This document shows, piece after piece, positions 32,701 to 44,500 of a stretch of DNA of 64,000 nt; the stretch's first letter is position 1, and every line of letters begins with the position of its first letter. The stretch is from Alviniconcha marisindica (Eukaryota > Mollusca > Gastropoda > Provannidae). A model generated the notes under the pieces. The model saw nothing but the letters and a program-made list of their open reading frames with translations. It was not told the origin of the DNA and did no database searches. The stretch is taken from the NCBI GenBank assembly GCA_018857735.1, contig JABMCL010001782.1:348501-412500 (forward strand), written 5' to 3'. The position numbers and the translations under genes are program-made.

Positions 32701-35700
32701 AAACACACAAAAGGTTAAAAACAATTCTGATTTTAATATGACCATACAAAACGAAACATGTTTTGATAAAGCTGATTGTTTTCAGTGGAAAAGCAAAACA
32801 AAACAAACAGCAAAAAAAAAAAAAAAAAAAAGAGAGAAAAAAGAAGAAAGATAAATCATACATGGTGTCAATGAACCTCTCAAAGACAATGATTGAAGTT
32901 GAAACATCACCATCAATCTAGGCACAATGTATTAAAACAAAATGAACCAAATGAAAAAACAAAAACAAAAAACCCTGCAAAAACAAGAACAGCAAAAAGC
33001 ACCAAAGATATAAGATGCACAGTCCTAATCTTTACCAATAATAATAATTTAAAAAAAGAAATGTAATCTATTGCAGTTAAAATCTGTGCACACAAACTTA
33101 AACTCAACGTAGTTCAAATAAAAATGACCTGGTTTGGGTTCAGCAAATAAAGACAAAAAATCCTAATCCTATTAAAACAACACACCCGTCCAAAAAAGGC
33201 AACTTGTAAGTGTGTAAGCATGCATATTTTAATTTATTCAAAGTCCAGTCTAGCAAGAAGATGCATCATTCAAATGCCAGTGCACACAAACTATGGATTT
33301 CCTTGTATTACATTACCCCTACTATATTACAAGCAGATGAGCAGGCCATTTCCCTTTTTTTTCAGTCTAGTCAGACAGTCTAGTCATTCCTCAGAAGCAG
33401 TGTATGTCTCCCCCCCCCCTCTTTTTTTGTCGAAAGCAGATGAGAAGGCCATTCCCCCCATTTTTCAGCCTAGTGAGACTCGGTGAGTCATTTCCTCAGA
33501 AACAGTGTACATCCTTTTTTTTTAAAGGGAATACCGAGCTTGTTCCTGAGAAATGACCCAGTCACCAGCATTGCATTTCCTTTTTAACTTAACTGTTTGG
33601 TTGTTAGGCACATAAAACGCTTCAGGACGAATGAAGCCTGTGGTGCGTGCACACATGCGCACGCACACACGTGTGTGTGCGTGTGTGGCTTCTCATAAAT
33701 GCAATCTTTCAACCCCGGAACACAGTGACTTTGTCACCTTCAATTTAATTTTCTCTTTACTTGGTATTAAGGTATATAGCGACATGCATAATCCCATTTA
33801 CAGAACATGTCTACACTAACTGATTTAGTCACTATACATACTGTTACAGTGTTAAAGCATACTGTTACAGTGTTAAGTCATTTGTTTTTTTCACTTTACG
33901 ACCCCCAAAAATATTGGCTGGATTCATGCATCAGAAATGTGGATATTGGTGGATAGTTGGTGAAGCAATCACTCTGGACAGGTCTAGATAGAAGTCACTG
34001 GCTCTAATTCATCCAGCCACCAAATGACTGTTTCATTGACATTTTGCTTACAAAATCATAAAACCCCAAAGATCAAATCTTTCTTCACTCTTGTGCATAC
34101 ATGTATGTGCAACTGAACACAGTGAATGAATAATCACTTCCTGCTCAATGCTGACATTACTTGGTTATCAAGCGGTTCAGCCATGACCCAGTTTGAAAGC
34201 ATTGTTCATAAATACGCAGAAGGATGTGGCTTGTTCAGAAACAAGGTAAATATGGAAAATACCATTTTAAGTAAGTAAACATAAAAAAACATATGGCTTA
34301 TTTATTATTAGGGACAGACAATTACCCTTGCATATTGTGCAGTCTTTTTTATTCAAGCAGATATTATGAACCAACAGTCCACACCTCTAAACCCCAAACC
34401 CCTCAAAAAAGGGAAATAGAAAATAACACACACACACACACACAATCACAAAAAAAGTTAGTTACTGGGAGCGGGTGGGGTACCAATGCCAATGGAGGAG
34501 AAAGAAGTAATGATTAGTCCAAGTTTACAACAGACTCAACAACCAAATTTGAAGGGAGGGGGAAGCATACCTGTCAACCCATACAGTTTACCAGTATAAA
34601 ATTTAAAAAAATCATTATTTTGGGGAGATATGGCCATATTGGAAAATGGATACAGGAAAGCATAATTTTCACGAGATTTTGCTGTTGTTTTAAACTGAGC
34701 AAAATGATTGAAAAACTGTCAAACGAGCAGCTGACACACGCCATCGCCAAATGCACACTAACTGGCCTAATGTAATCTGCTAAGAAATCTTGTTGGAAGT
34801 GAGATTTGAAGTCGTGCATGTGAACTTCACACACTGCTTCTTACTTACATTGCCACATGTGCCGGGTGGAATTCAAAATGCCGCTGCCACCAGTGAAAAA
34901 ACAAAAGCCTGCATAAGGGAAATACAGGTTCACAAACTCTGGACTAAGGTTTACTCCAAAAAGGGGTTGACAGCTATGGGGAAGGGGCAGATGTATGAAG
35001 CATAATAAAAATCTCATAAATGTCACCTGAAAAATTTGATTGGACAGGATGACCCCTGTCCTGAAATCCCAGGCTAGGATGGTTCGATCTGATGACTCTT
35101 TTGTGACCACATCTCCACATGAAAACAGCTCCTGACCATCATGGGAAAACATCAAGTCTAGAACCTGAAATATGGCAAAACCAATCAAAGATTCAACAGA
35201 CCTCACCGTAATACCACCATCTTGCTTATAATGCAGTGATCAGATGATGGGTGTCTTAAATTCTCATTACTGGGTTTCTCATGTATTTATTTACGAATGA
35301 TTTTTTTCCTGGACGTTTGTTTGCTGTTGTAATTTAAAGATGTTTTATGATTGGAGTGAATGTGTGATGAATGTACTTGGCACCACAAAACATTCCCAAT
35401 GCAATTGTACTGACATTTGGTAATAAAGTTGTATTACTGCCACAAGGCAGCCATCGTAGTCATGTTATGGTGATACAGACATCTGGTCTATCAGTTTCAG
35501 TGTACAGGTGTTTGTTTGTGCCATCAAGCAGTTTTTTGGGATTCAGGTGCCTCTTCATTTTGGGCATTAACGAATTAGTGTAAATTCTACTTTTGAAACT
35601 GGCACTTTCCCAAGACATCCAGTACTATACATGTGCACTTTACATACTATTCAGTCACACATTCAGTAAAAAAATACATTTCGCTCCAGGTTCAGGGACC

Positions 35701-38700
35701 AGATTATCATGCTATTTCACTATTTCAGCACTTGGTCTGACCAAAATATTATGTACTAGTATCTGATTTCATTTGTCCATTTAAATAGGAGTGTGAGGTG
35801 GCAGGATGACCTTGAGCACGACATACGTGTATAGAGTGACTAGCCACGAAGCTGGCAGTTAACATCTGGGCAGTGTCAAGCAGATCAACTGGCATGCAAA
35901 AAACATGGACTGATTGAAATTGCTGTGTGATGAAGTTGTGCAGAGAAACCACTCTTATCCTAACAGACAAGCAAAAGTAATCTCAAAAGAGGGGTGGTCC
36001 TCGATCATGGCTTCATTCACACAGAAATACGAAGGAAAATGTTTCATTAAACAAATAAAGGTTTAAAAAAAGCAGGCTGGTCTCAAGGATGTTCCTCATT
36101 TGCAGTCTATTTTTTCCACTGCCATGCATTTAATAATGCCACACACTTCCATGCAAAACCACTTAGCCTCGGGATTCTTATGGTTATAGCAGGCAAAAAC
36201 AGCCAGTCAGCCCAATGACGTTTTTATCTGGAACAAAGTTAATCTGTCGCAGACCGCTGCCATCAATGTTGAAGTGACCTGAGATCCACATGTCTGAGGT
36301 CAGAAAATGTGTGACTGCAGAACCTAGGCACACTGCAGTGCACAGTGCTTGAAATGATCAATTAAAAAAACCCCAGATTTATGTGGGTCTTGGTGATGGA
36401 CTGCTTCCAGACTCTGCCAGCTTATATTTATTATAATTTGTTAAACCATATTTCAGTAGTACCTGTGATGAGTAATAAGCCCTTGGGCCATTCTTAATGC
36501 AATAGGTCACAATATCAAAAACAAGGCTGGGTTTTGTACTGACATGGGGTCAATGTCCTTAATGAGCTATGTATAATTATTATTATATATATAGGTTGTG
36601 ACAGGTCATGAGATCAAAACAAAGTTGGATTGCTGTTTTTGCTCAATTCAACCCATTTGAATATTGGGACCCACCAGCTTATTAGTGCCCACACATCAAC
36701 ATTAAAGCCAGCCTTGCTTTTGATTTTGGTTACCCTGGTGATCTCCCTAATGAATATTCTAAAGAATGGTCAATAGGGTCCTAAAAAGTGATCTTTGAAG
36801 ACAGATTGTCTTTCAACAGAGGTTCAAATTAAATGTTTTGTGAAACAACTGGTTCCAGAAGAGGTTGTCTTAGAGGGCAACTGTTCTCTTGTTACGGAGG
36901 ATGCTCACAACAAGAATAACCATACAGCAAACAAGGTTTGTCTTGACCTTGACTTTGAAGACAGCAACCCAGTTTTTTCTTCTTCTATGGTGCACCATCA
37001 TGTAGGTGACATCTGGTGGCAAAAGGTCAAGTGGTTCATGATATGGTTTAGACAAAACCTGGACATTCAGGGTGTCTCAGACTGTAGGTCAAGTGGTTCA
37101 AGGTATTGTCCAGACAGAACCAGACAGACAGAAAGAGGGAAAGACAGACATGGTGATTCAAATTCCAATCCCCACCCCCACCCCCCGACTCTCCCCCCCC
37201 TCCCCCGCCCCCAATCTTGATAAGTGGGACATCATGCAAAACTGAAAAAGATTCACTGTGTTCACTGACCTGCCCCAGCTCTTCTTTGTGCGTCAAGGTG
37301 CGGATGGGCACTTCCGGGTGTCGGCTATCCCACACTTGGATACAGTTGTTAGTTCCAGTAGTAACCAGGTGGGGAGTCACCGGGTGGAACTTCCCAGCAC
37401 TCACATAACCACTGTGCTCAAGCTGTAACTGGCACTGACCTGTGTAGCAGAACATAATAAAAACAAAGTTACGCTATAAACAAAGCACCTAAGAAAAAAA
37501 GAGAACCCCCCTGAAAAAGAAAAAAACCATGCCAACAACAGCCTAGGAATGACAGCAGCAAAATCAAAACTCACTGTCCCAGACCTAATTTATCTGTGCA
37601 AATGACAATTTCAGTCAGACAAGCCAAGTACATCATGAGAAGAATCATGTTGTTATTTTTTTAAATTTTAATAAAACAATTAAAAGGATAAAATAGTTAA
37701 ATTTATTACTATGTATCCTTTTAATTGTTTTATTAAAATAAAATAAAACAACATGATTCTTCTCACAAGTTACTTGGCTTCTCTGACTGAACTTACCATT
37801 TGGGGACAATGTTGCTGGGGTATTCAATGACACAAAGAACATTCTGTAATTCTGTGCTACATCAGATGTGTCCATCACTAAAACATTCTTCCAACTTCTT
37901 TCAAGAATTTGACTCTACGAACCTGTGTGAACATCGGTGATGGAAGCTGTCCGATCATAGCTACAGCTTAAAATTTGCCTTCCATCCCCACTCCACTGGG
38001 CGTCACGCACTGCCTTGTTGTGAGTGGTTAAGGTTCGAACACATGCCTGCTGCTGCCCCCACGCATTCCATACACGCACTGTGCCGTCCATAGAGGCAGA
38101 GAGGATCAGGTGGCTGAAGGACAGGTTGCTGCACCAGGCAATCCTGTTGATGGCACCAGTGTGGGCTGGCCAGCGATGCGACTCTTTGCAGGCACACCGG
38201 TTGACTTGGTGACGATTCAGGTGTGGGGAGATTTTGGGGTGAACTACATACACCTTCGTTTTGAGGTCTGATGATAAAGGGTCAGCTCTGGCTGTGTCAG
38301 TTCTCAGATCACCACTGTCCACATGACTATGCGATTTTGCAAAGTTGTTTGGACGGTGATGATCATGACTGGTCTGCAAATTTAGAGCTGACCGTTCATG
38401 TCTTACAGCAACAGCCATGTCTGAGGCTTGCAGTTTATTAAAATGACTTGGAGCCCTAGATGGGCTCTCAAACTTTCTTTTGCGGGCACTGTCTGTGTCA
38501 CTGTTGAATCCCTCTGTGGGAACATCCGCTTCAGAAAAATCTCTCCAAAAGTCACCCTGCGGCAGCACCACAGAGTTGCCATGAATGTGGACAAGTCTCT
38601 CCTGTTCTTCTCCATCGCTGACATCAGTCTCACCTGAGGTTAGCTGGATCTCACTGCTGGAGATGCCAAAGAAACTGATGCCAGCACTCGCTGCCTGTCC

Positions 38701-38880
38701 AGTTTTTTCTCCTCTGGGATAGTCAGAGTGTTCATCAAAACACTTTTGTTTCCAGGTAGAACTGAGACTGGTTTTGTTCCCAAGTTTATCACTGGCAACA
38801 CTTTTGTCACCTGTGTTAGTGCTGTCATCCTCATTATCATCAGCATCAGAATCACTGCTGTATGCTGCCAGTTGATCCAT
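29708..38880 (-). CDS. WDR25: WD repeat-containing protein 25, five coding exons
   Basis: This is a WD40 beta-propeller protein of unsettled cellular role; the human gene encodes 544 residues. Exons: 38880-37923, 37439-37270, 35164-35027, 32457-32317, 29926-29708, with agreeing phases, giving 541 residues. The N-terminal 200 residues are acidic and Ser-rich, unlike the propeller. Then come HTGAINRIAWC with ILSASMDGTVRVWNAW (first blade, from about residue 240), AVRDAQWSGDGRQILS, FHPVTPHLVTTGTNN with CIQVWDSRH, SSDRTILAWDFRTG with SNQIF, RPYKMNKNKRFEGHK and HPVLPSVVAGATWDGDI, which align block by block with human WDR25. An acceptor at 38917-38919 implies a non-coding first exon. The introns hold a large foldback repeat, an inverted-repeat element, a SAP-domain fragment and degenerate copies of the last exon's start. 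It is divergent from the synthetase genes. Confidence 0.93.
30352..30920 (-). pseudogene. Degenerate tandem copies of the acceptor and start of WDR25 exon 5
   Basis: At least three blocks, about 30352-30440, 30568-30650 and 30838-30915, resemble the exon 5 junction (29926). On the minus strand the real exon reads TTTGCAG then AGTTCTGGTTACAAC. The copies read TTTGCAG AGTGCTGGTTACAGT, CTTGCAG AGTGCTGGTTAGAAC and TTTACAG CATGCTGGTTACAAA. Each hits a stop within about 15 codons. Longer flanking blocks (GGGCAACAC, AAGCAGACAT, GTTAAGGCTCC) repeat too, giving a unit of roughly 260 bp. A weaker partial copy lies near 30150. Confidence 0.7.
31075..31320 (+). mobile_element. tRNA-derived SINE (family 2), plus-strand copy
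   Basis: The head GGACATAGCTCAGGTGGTTG is tRNA-like (box A). Then come GGGATTTTTCTCC, AGTTTTCAGTGCAGACTC-like sequence, a central AACATTGGCAGCCATACC block and a CA-rich end. It is the inverse of the copies at 22325-22535 and 56730-56998; a head-only relative lies at 54420-54540. Confidence 0.7.
31749..31970 (+). pseudogene. SAP-domain fragment from a mobile element, in WDR25 intron 4
   Basis: The frame beginning MEGGDSEFVKFTLLTLKAFL continues KARCQNVSGNKQQLVARVTG, a good SAP (DNA-binding helix-extended-loop-helix) motif with the canonical GNK and LVARV. About 40 residues are recognisable before the frame becomes unrelated and stops. It lies antisense to WDR25 inside an intron. Similar N-terminal SAP segments occur, from memory, in transposon-associated proteins of molluscs and cnidarians. 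I infer a truncated element, not a host gene. Confidence 0.5.
32509..32795. repeat. Two-copy tandem duplication, about 143 bp, in WDR25 intron 3
   Basis: Copies at about 32509-32652 and 32653-32795 begin TTGATATCTTGTACCAGTTG and end GTTTTCAGTGGAAAAGCA, with only a few differences. An A tract follows at 32812-32830. The duplication lies about 50 bp upstream of exon 4 in transcription order. Confidence 0.9.
34566..34978 (-). mobile_element. 413-bp inverted-repeat element with 6-bp target duplication, copy B
   Basis: The ends CATACCTGTCAACCC and GGGGTTGACAGCTATG match those of 17444-17885 in inverted orientation. The flanks are GGGAAG on both sides (34560-34565 and 34979-34984), a perfect 6-bp direct repeat. 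The bodies align along most of their length (TGGCCATATTGGAAA, GCAGCTGACACACGCCATCG on this strand). It sits about 45 bp downstream of the WDR25 exon 3 donor. Confidence 0.8.
37600..37806. repeat. Long foldback inverted repeat in WDR25 intron 1
   Basis: The arms share, in inverted orientation, CAAATG..., TTCAGTCAGA, AAGCCAAGTA, TGAGAAGAATCATGTTGTT, and TTTTAATAAAACAATTAAAA followed by GGATA. The unpaired centre is about 23 nt. Arms of about 90 bp are roughly 85-90% paired by eye. No terminal target duplication is evident. It could be a foldback or MITE-type element. Confidence 0.75.
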
Positions 38881-40110
38881 ATTCTTTAGACTAAAATGAC
38901 TGGCTGTTTTGTCTCACTGCAAAAAAGGAAAAAACAAATAAATATTGCCTATTCTGAACCATATCAAGCAGTGTGACATACTGCAAAATAATCATAACAT
39001 GTACAACTGAGCCATTTAACATAATACTGCTAGGGAGAGAGAAACAGATAGTGAGGTTTTTGAGTGATTGCCATTGCAATGACTGGTCATTTGAGACTTA
39101 CTTTATACACCCATATAACTCCCACCCTGTCCTTCCGACTTTTTTTTCTCTCTCCCCCCTCTCTCCCTTACTGTTTTCTTTTCCAATACTGGTCATATGA
39201 ATTGATCAGATGTTCTACTGCCTTATTTACTGGTTGTATGTATAACTGATAATAATGTATATGTATAACTGATAATAATGTATAACTGAGTGATGTATGC
39301 ATGTGTGCATCTGCCGCCTGTGAATACGCTAAGTTTTGTGAGGAAGTTTTCATTTATAAAATTTCACTCACAAATTCATGCCTATATATATATATATATA
39401 TATAAGTGATGCCTGCTATTTTATATTTATTCAGTTACTTGAGACCTACTTTATACACCCTCAGAACTCCGCCCAGTCCTTTCGACTGCTTGTGAGAGTG
39501 ACCCCGCCTCTCTCCCCCACTGTTTGTTATTAGCTCAGCCACAGTCACTGTTACGGCCATTTTGAAGCGGTTTTCCAATCATTTCACTTCTTGCAAAATA
39601 GGCATCCTTCAACCAATGAACACTGGTCTTACAACTGACTTTCTTAAAAACGCAAGTAGGCTAGCCGAGACAGAGTACAATCTGGTGACGCAGGCTTCGA
39701 CTCATCATCAGGACTTCTCAGAAAATGGCTCGAGTAATCGCCAAAGCAGTGATCCATTCTCTCGAGTATTTCGAAACCATTGCTTCAGACACTTGCCGGC
39801 GTAGACTGATGAAAACAAATATTAGTAGATCACCCGGCCCGACGCTGCTTCTATCCGCCAACCCTCACAACCGCAGCGACGTTCACCCTGCTGACTGCGT
39901 GCTACGCTTGTTTCTTGAAGCAGATGAAAAACTTGAAACTTGTCTAGACTGCACACAATTTTGTTTTGCAGTCACTTGACTAGGGTAGCAAATTGGATAC
40001 ATTTCTGATTTGGTCAGTGACTGTTAACTGATTTAAAAAGTCCAGTCAGTCTCGTACACAGCAATAACATCGGCAGCTTAAAAACAAAAAACATATCTGA
40101 ATTTGACAAA
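38881..40110. promoter_or_regulatory. Divergent intergenic region between WDR25 and the first WARS1 copy
   Basis: This 1.2 kb separates two start codons pointing apart and must contain or adjoin both promoters. It carries a direct duplication: ACTTTATACACCC-type sequence at about 39093-39142 and again at 39439-39490, a TA tract at 39384-39404, and short open frames (39562-39979) that match nothing I recognise. Confidence 0.5.
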
Positions 40111-41507
40111 ATGGATCAAGCAGCTTTAATATATGATATAAACCAACGATTGAATGCTCTTGGTGAGACGGTCAAGGAGACAGCAGCGTCTGTCCAAGCT
40201 GCAACTGCAGGAGTGGGTGAAATTAAAGGCCTGGCTTCTGCGCTTGCTGGAGAGCCAGCAGTGGAGGAAGAGGGTGAAGATGTTGTTGATCCCTGGACTG
40301 TGGAGAGTGCATCGGAAAAGGGCGTCGACTATGACAAGCTGATCAGTAAGTTCAGCAGAGTTCTAATATTTGTAATGTTATAGCTTATTGTTACTTTTCC
40401 AAGCGTGACAGTTGACAGCAAAGTCAAATTGCCCCAACCACCATAAATCAAACTAAATAATGTCACTTTTTGACTCGAATATGAAACTGAAAAGAGTCAG
40501 TCTGTGTTTTTGTTGCATATTGTGAAGCAATGTGTAACAAAAACTTTTGGCTTTTCTTCAGACATGGACCATTCAAGTGAAGACTGGTAGCGTTTCTTTT
40601 GTTCATACCAATCCCAGTCATGTTGGTGTTGAGTAGCTAGTAATTTTGAAATCACTGCAGCTTTCGATTTTTTTGATAATCAACTGCAAACTTGAATGAC
40701 TGTACCTACCTGTGTCTTATGCTTTGCAGAAAAATTTGGGAGCAACAGAATTGACGAAAGACTGAAAAAGCGTATAGAGAGCTTGATTCCCCAAGGCAAG
40801 CCTCTTCATCGTTTCATCAGACGAGACATCTTCTTCTCACACAGGTGAAAAAAAGATTTAAAAATCTTTGAGCAGAGGCACATAACTAAGTAACATGACC
40901 AAGAAAAAGAAAAAAAAACGAGAAAGAAAAAAAGATTCTTTCAATTATATATAATTATTTTGTGTGGATTCTCCAGATTGGAGCACAGCCCATTACAAAG
41001 CAAAAAATCAAACACAAGCATGCATACATGCATGCACACACACACACACATGCATGCACACACACATGCACACAAACTCTCTCTCTCTCTCTCTCCCTCA
41101 GTAGGACAGCTTGAAGAGGTGAGATTTCAAAGCTGATTTGAAAGATGACAGTGTCTGATGACCTAATTTTGCAAGGGAGACTGTTCCAGACAGACGATGC
41201 AGCATAAGAAACAGGTAATAACCACTTGAAGGGGAACTGAGCCAAATATGCAAGCTCAAGATACTTTTGCTACACATGTGAGCCTTGTTTGTGATGTCAG
41301 AGATACTAATAATAGAGACTGCTGGGCACAAAATGGCAGAGCTCACAGTTGTGTCTTTTGCAGCTTTCAAGAGTCATTTTTTTGGTAAAAAAGATGAGAA
41401 ATTTAGTGGAAAATTGCGTTGTGTTTATAATTATACATGTTATTTGTTATTTTTTTAAATAGTGACCAGTATCACATGTACTGAGAAGACTAGTTATTAA
41501 ATGCTTA

Positions 41508-41583
<76 letters not shown>

Positions 41584-44500
41584 CATATTTTTTTATACAG
41601 AACTGTTTGCAGATGAGCTTGTTTCCTGTAGCAAGATTGAATCCTTTGTTCTGTATAGTTAATTTTTACAGTAAAATGAAGCTGGGTTTTGTAGAGATAT
41701 GGATCCATTGCTGGACTTGTATGAGAAGAAGACTCCATTTTACCTGTACACTGGCCGTGGCCCATCATCTGATGCCATGCATCTGGGACATCTGGTGCCG
41801 TTCATCATGACGAAGTAAGAGTCTGTTTCTTTGCGTGTTGGTGGTGTCCTTGCCATTGTCCTCTGTGAAAGTCTGTTTTCGATTTTACAGGTATTTTCGA
41901 TAGATTAGAAAGTTGATTCTCAAATGATTTTTTTAACTGTTTTGTGGTTTTGATTATTTGTGCATAGGTGGAACATACATTTTTGTACAAGTGTTATGAA
42001 ATATTTGGCAAATGGGTTAGAAAAAAGAAGAAAGAAGATGGTTTGCAGGGGGTTTGCTAAAGGGACTGGATAGTCTCCATGGAGGGTGCTGATGAAAATC
42101 TGTGGCAGCTAGGCAGTTTTTGTCTGTAGTGGTTCAGGAAGGAAAATACATTTGGCACTGTCAAGTTCTGTTGTTGCAATTGTGGACTATGTGTATAATA
42201 TATAAAATAAGTCTAAGTCTCCTCTTCAGAGTTTTAAATGTAATTAAAAAAAAAAAAATGACGAAAAGGAGATGGAAAAGTGGAAGGAACATAAAATGTT
42301 TTGCCCCCATAGTTATGCCCCCGTTGTTGGGGACTGGGCGGGGATATAACTTTTATAAGAAATAATAGTTGTGGTGAGGGTGAATAAATACAGATTGACT
42401 CAGTCAGGTGTTTCCACTGGTCCTGTTAGAAGTTGGGGAAGAGAAGGAGGAATGGGGGCCTGGGATTTGGGGTTATTAGGTGTTCATACTTAGGGATGCA
42501 GGGTGGCGTTTGTAGCAGGTTGCCCATCTTGATTTCCTTTTTTCTTGCCTGCCTGTGGTCGTTCAGGACCCGTTGAGCACTCCTACACTGGAATTGTTGA
42601 TTTCCATTTTGTTGCCAGGAGTGTGTGGGTCCAAGATGGCACCAGTGTATCCCAGCACTGGGCAGCCTAAGGCTTTATATGCAAAGCATGTTCTTTCGTA
42701 GGAAACCAGGAGTCTTGTCCTTTTTAGATTTTAGATTTTAGATTTATGCCTCCAGAATTAAATATAGAATTGCTGATGGAAGTGTACATTGAAGCATGAC
42801 CAAGACAAACCTGTTTATGAATATCATGTCAGTTTTAGGCACCATGAAACTCTTTGTTTTCGCGCTTCAGTTGAGTTGTTTGTTTAAAAAAATGCTAGGT
42901 GGCTGCAGGATGTCTTTGATGTTCCCCTGGTGATTCAGCTGACTGACGATGAAAAGTTCCTGTGGAGGAATCCCACTCCTGAAGAAACTCACAAACTGGC
43001 CTATGAGAATGCCAAAGACATCATCGCCTGTGGCTTTGATGAGGCCAAGACCTTCATCTTCAGTGACTTTGACTATGTGAGGTAGATTAACACATTAATC
43101 ATGTCACATGGATGTCATTATTACAGCTGGTATTCAGTAGGTAGCTTTGGGTGCATAATGTACTGGCATAAATGAAACAAATTGGGATTTTTTGTTGTTG
43201 TTTAAATCAATCTTATGGCTTTGAGAAATTGATAAAAATGGCAACTGATTTTCTGGGCTTCATCGATATTTTTTGATTTTTTAGTTTGAACCTATTGAAA
43301 GGAGAGGGGTGGTTTAGAAGATCAGGAAGCACCGAAGGGCTTGGCTAATCAGATTACCTATATTTTTATGTTAATAAAAATTGGTGCTATTATATTTATT
43401 AGCATTAAGCCATGTTTGAAAATGATTCTTGCCATGTTGACAGATAAAACATGCTCCTTTTGGTTTTGGGCAAGGTAAAAAAAAAATGTTACTTCAAAAT
43501 TTGTTCATCTTCTCTTCTTGTTTCTATTAGTTTTGAGTACAGTAAAAGAAATTGTGTTCACTCATATTTTTTTTCTCCCTTTTGTTTTTGTTTTTCGAGG
43601 ATGATGGTTGTCATAACACTTTTTGTTAGTGTTGTTATTGTGTTATTATTAAAATCATAATGCTGATGAATGTTATTCTGACAGTGGTCCTTTCTACAAG
43701 ATGGTGTGCCGTATTCAGAAACTGGTCACTTTCAACCAAGCGAAAGCCATCTTTGGCTTTGATGGCAGCTCAAACATTGGCCAGATTGCCTTCCCAGCGA
43801 TCCAAGCAGCTCCCAGCTTTAGTGGCGTGTTTCCACAGATCTTCAACAACAAGCAGAACATTCCCTGCTTCATCCCGTGTGCAATTGATCAGGTATATTC
43901 GCTGCTAGCATTACTAAGTACTGCATTTGTTAGTTGAGTTCAGTAACACAACTAAGACAGGTTGTCCCTAAAAGAAAAGCTGTTCATGATTCAATTCAAT
44001 TTAATTCAATTCAAAAAACTTTAATCATCCCACGAGGGGCAATTTTGTTGTGGTCATGGCGGGCTCGTAAAAAAATACAAATTAAAAAAATACATAAAGT
44101 TAAAGAGAACAATACAACTAACACAACAACACCAAAAAAAGAGACTTACTTTAACCATAGTAAAGTTATAATGTCAGTATTTTGGGTAAAAAAGTTGTGT
44201 GTGTGTGTGGATATACATCATGTTTATCTCTCAGGTTTGATTATTTGATCACACATGCATGCAGCATGCATGCACACACACACATGCATGCTGCATGCAC
44301 ATGTGCACACACATACATGCACATGCGTGCACACACACACACACACACACACATTTTCTTCTTCAAAACTCTAGGGTTTTCAATCATGCAGGCTGTTGGT
44401 TTATCCCAACCAGGACCCCTACTTCAGAATGACACGCGATGCAGCCCCTCGTATGGGTTTGCTGAAGCCTGCCCTGATTCACTCCAAGTTCTTCCCAGCA

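Noticed and set aside
39562..39979. Short overlapping frames upstream of the first WARS1 copy
   Set aside because: No similarity recognised; more likely promoter or 5' UTR sequence.
40111..40260. N-terminal WHEP domain in WARS1 copy 1
   Set aside because: The segment is helical and Ala-rich, but the basic helix pattern and spacing typical of WHEP domains are not clear enough to call.
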